From the NCBI GenBank assembly GCA_902761535.1, contig CACWKS010000007.1, forward strand, positions 1 to 53,194: a stretch of 53,194 nucleotides of DNA. The letters run 5' to 3'. This DNA is from an uncultured Pseudomonadota bacterium (GTDB taxonomy: Bacteria; Pseudomonadota; Alphaproteobacteria; RF32; CAG-239). Position 1 is the first letter of the stretch; every line of letters begins with the position of its first letter. Made by a program: the position numbers and the translations under genes. Shown piece after piece: positions 51,318-53,194 of this stretch. The notes beneath the pieces were generated by a model. That model searched no databases and was not told the DNA's origin. It worked only from the letters and a program-made list of their open reading frames with translations.

Positions 51318-53194
51318 ATGATTCAATTCAACGAAGTCCGCAAAGAAATGGAATGGGGCGGACGCAAACTCATTCTCGAAACAGGTAAAATTTCTCGTCA
51401 AGCTGCCGGCTCGGTTGTTGTTACTTATGGCAACACCATTGTCCATGGCACGGTTTGCGCTGCCAAAGAAGTAAAAGAAGATCAGGACTTCTTTCCTTTA
51501 ACTGTTAACTATCAAGAAAAATACTATGCCACCGGTAAAATCCCCGGCGGATTTGTTAAACGTGAGGGCAAACCTTCTGAGCGCGAAGTTCTTCTTTCCC
51601 GCTTGATTGACCGCCCGATTCGTCCCCTTTTCCCTGATGCTTTCAAAAACGAAGTACAAATTGTCTGCACTGTTTTGGCTCACGATCAACAAACCGATTC
51701 TGATGTTGTGGCAATGATTGCCGCCTCGGCCGCCTTGGCTGTTTCGGGCATTCCGTTCTTAGGTCCTATCGGTGCTGCCAAAATCGGTTACATTGATGGA
51801 CAATATGTCCTCAATCCGACAATTGAACAACAAAAATCATCTCAGTTGGAATTGGCTGTCGCCGGCACCAACGAGGGTGTTTTAATGGTTGAATCCGAGG
51901 CACAGGAGCTTTCCGAAGAAACTATGTTGGGCGCAGTTATGTTCGGATTCGAAAATTTTCAACCGGTAATTAATTTAATCAATGAATTGAAAAAAGAAGC
52001 CGGCAAAACTCCTTGGGAAACTCCGTCATTTCCGCCCGAGTTTGACGCTATGCTCGCTCGTTTGGAAAAAGAATACGGTGACAGATATTCGGTTGCTTTT
52101 GAAGAAACCGACAAACTCACCCGCGGTGACAAATTAGGTGCCTTAGCCGAAGAAATCAAATCGACCATTGATCCCGAAAACGAGATTGAAACTCGTTATG
52201 TCGGCGAGGCTATTGAACAGTTAATGCATAAAGTTATGCGTGAAAAAGTTCTTTCCACCGGACGCCGTATTGACGGACGCGACACCAAAACCGTTCGCCC
52301 GATTCAATGCCAAGTTGATGTTTTGCCCACCGCTCACGGCTCGGCATTGTTCACTCGCGGCGAAACTCAAGCCTTGGTTGTAACCACCTTAGGCACCGGT
52401 GAAGATGCTCAAATCATTGACGGTTTAATGGATGAATCCAAAGAAACCTTTATGTTAAACTACAATTTCCCGCCGTTCTCGGTTGGTGAATGCGGACGTT
52501 TAGGTTCTCCCGGACGTCGTGAAATCGGTCACGGCAAGTTGGCATGGCGTGCTATCCACCCGATGATGCCTGATGATCCCGACAAATTCCCCTACACAGT
52601 TCGTGTTGTATCCGAAATTATGGAATCCAACGGCTCATCTTCTATGGCTACGGTTTGCGGCTCCACCATGTCATTGATGTCAGCCGGTGTTCCTATGCGC
52701 AAGCCGGTTGCCGGTATTGCCATGGGCTTGATTAAAGAAAATGACGGTCGTGTTGCAATTCTTACCGATATCTTGGGTGATGAAGACCACCTCGGCGATA
52801 TGGACTTTAAGGTTGCCGGAACCAAAGACGGTGTTACCGCCCTGCAAATGGATATCAAAATCACTTCCATAACTAAAGAAATTATGGAAAAAGCATTGAT
52901 TCAAGCTCACGAAGGCCGCATCCATATCTTGGGCGAAATGGCCAAAGCCATTGCCGAGCCGCGTCCTCATGTATCCGATAAGGCACCGCGCATTGTCGCC
53001 ATTAAGATTGCGGTTGACAAGATTCGCGAAGTTATCGGCACCGGCGGCAAAGTAATCCGCGAAATCGTTGAAAAAACTCACACCAAAATTGATATTACCG
53101 ATGATGGTGTAGTTAAAATTGCCTCAATGAAAAAAGAAGACGGCGATGCCGCTCTTGAATGGATTATGGGCATTGTTGCCGAACCCGAAACCGG
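51318..53194 (+). CDS. pnp: polyribonucleotide nucleotidyltransferase, 3' end cut
   Basis: 3'-to-5' phosphorolytic exoribonuclease and degradosome component. The first 625 residues are present and the gene runs off the right edge. The first RNase PH domain ([40 protein letters not shown]), the helical domain, the second RNase PH domain ([55 protein letters not shown]) and the KH domain ([14 protein letters not shown]) are visible. The S1 domain lies beyond the window. AAAGG precedes the ATG at 51318. Confidence 0.97.
   Translation, partial: MIQFNEVRKEMEWGGRKLILETGKISRQAAGSVVVTYGNTIVHGTVCAAKEVKEDQDFFPLTVNYQEKYYATGKIPGGFVKREGKPSEREVLLSRLIDRPIRPLFPDAFKNEVQIVCTVLAHDQQTDSDVVAMIAASAALAVSGIPFLGPIGAAKIGYIDGQYVLNPTIEQQKSSQLELAVAGTNEGVLMVESEAQELSEETMLGAVMFGFENFQPVINLINELKKEAGKTPWETPSFPPEFDAMLARLEKEYGDRYSVAFEETDKLTRGDKLGALAEEIKSTIDPENEIETRYVGEAIEQLMHKVMREKVLSTGRRIDGRDTKTVRPIQCQVDVLPTAHGSALFTRGETQALVVTTLGTGEDAQIIDGLMDESKETFMLNYNFPPFSVGECGRLGSPGRREIGHGKLAWRAIHPMMPDDPDKFPYTVRVVSEIMESNGSSSMATVCGSTMSLMSAGVPMRKPVAGIAMGLIKENDGRVAILTDILGDEDHLGDMDFKVAGTKDGVTALQMDIKITSITKEIMEKALIQAHEGRIHILGEMAKAIAEPRPHVSDKAPRIVAIKIAVDKIREVIGTGGKVIREIVEKTHTKIDITDDGVVKIASMKKEDGDAALEWIMGIVAEPET

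Noticed and set aside
52592..53081. Two minus-strand open frames inside pnp
   Set aside because: They mirror conserved pnp codons and have no start signals.

Overview
This is an AT-rich chromosomal segment of an alphaproteobacterium. The evidence is the three-gene transhydrogenase (pntAA, pntAB, pntB), the ihfB-lapA-accD order, a LapA-type protein, DUF2333, DUF2336 and Nfu_N proteins, and a divergent RNase J-like protein. The low GC, the mixture of core genes with a 22-residue repeat protein, and the lack of photosynthetic or flagellar genes fit an uncultured, possibly host-associated Rhodospirillales-like lineage. That placement is inference. The standard genetic code fits throughout. No CRISPR array, insertion sequence or prophage was seen. 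No gene-free stretch exceeds about 300 bases.

Layout. 1-4120 (minus): an uncharacterised membrane protein, then yejA and yejB. They sit behind a promoter that carries a Fur-box-like sequence. At the left edge another minus-strand promoter, with a dyad around its -35, drives a gene outside the window. 4221-9462 (plus): accA-rmuC, then ihfB-lapA-accD and a type-2 thymidine/AMP phosphorylase. 9474-13039: surface-glycan genes, a membrane protein and a GT2 transferase facing a GtrB-like transferase. 13043-16741 (minus): lytic transglycosylase, RNase J-like beta-CASP protein, FatA-like thioesterase and a TrmN6-like methyltransferase. 16947-21981: N-formylglutamate amidohydrolase, tRNA-Val followed by a curious duplication of its 3' end, a Nudix hydrolase, an RNA/DNA methyltransferase, the repeat protein and tRNA-Ser. 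21993-25779: a split chromate-type transporter and the pnt operon.

25887-34617: central metabolism and housekeeping (gap, pgk, a PfkB kinase, ferredoxin, htpG, trxA), then dnaB-ycgN-ygjP on the minus strand. 34780-38562: rpmB, a NADAR-GNAT fusion gene between short direct repeats, a structured repeat element and typA. 38591-46280: a small unknown gene, then murJ-DUF2333-nfuA-bax, then DUF2336 and an HD-GYP protein, ending in a second copy of the structured element. 46317-53194: ftsK, fabG, rbfA, and truB-rpsO-pnp, with pnp cut by the window end.

The window is mostly housekeeping: fatty-acid synthesis (accA, accD, fabG, FatA-like), replication and chromosome handling (dnaB, ftsK, ihfB, rmuC), translation and RNA decay (rpmB, rpsO, rbfA, truB, typA, pnp, RNase J-like), and envelope building (murJ, lytic enzymes, glycosyltransferases). 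The parts most worth a second look are the dispersed RNA-like element with compensatory changes (36618-36670 and 46234-46280), the tRNA-Val 3'-end duplication, the nine-repeat protein, the NADAR-GNAT fusion, and a PntAA that lacks the segment holding the mobile loop.
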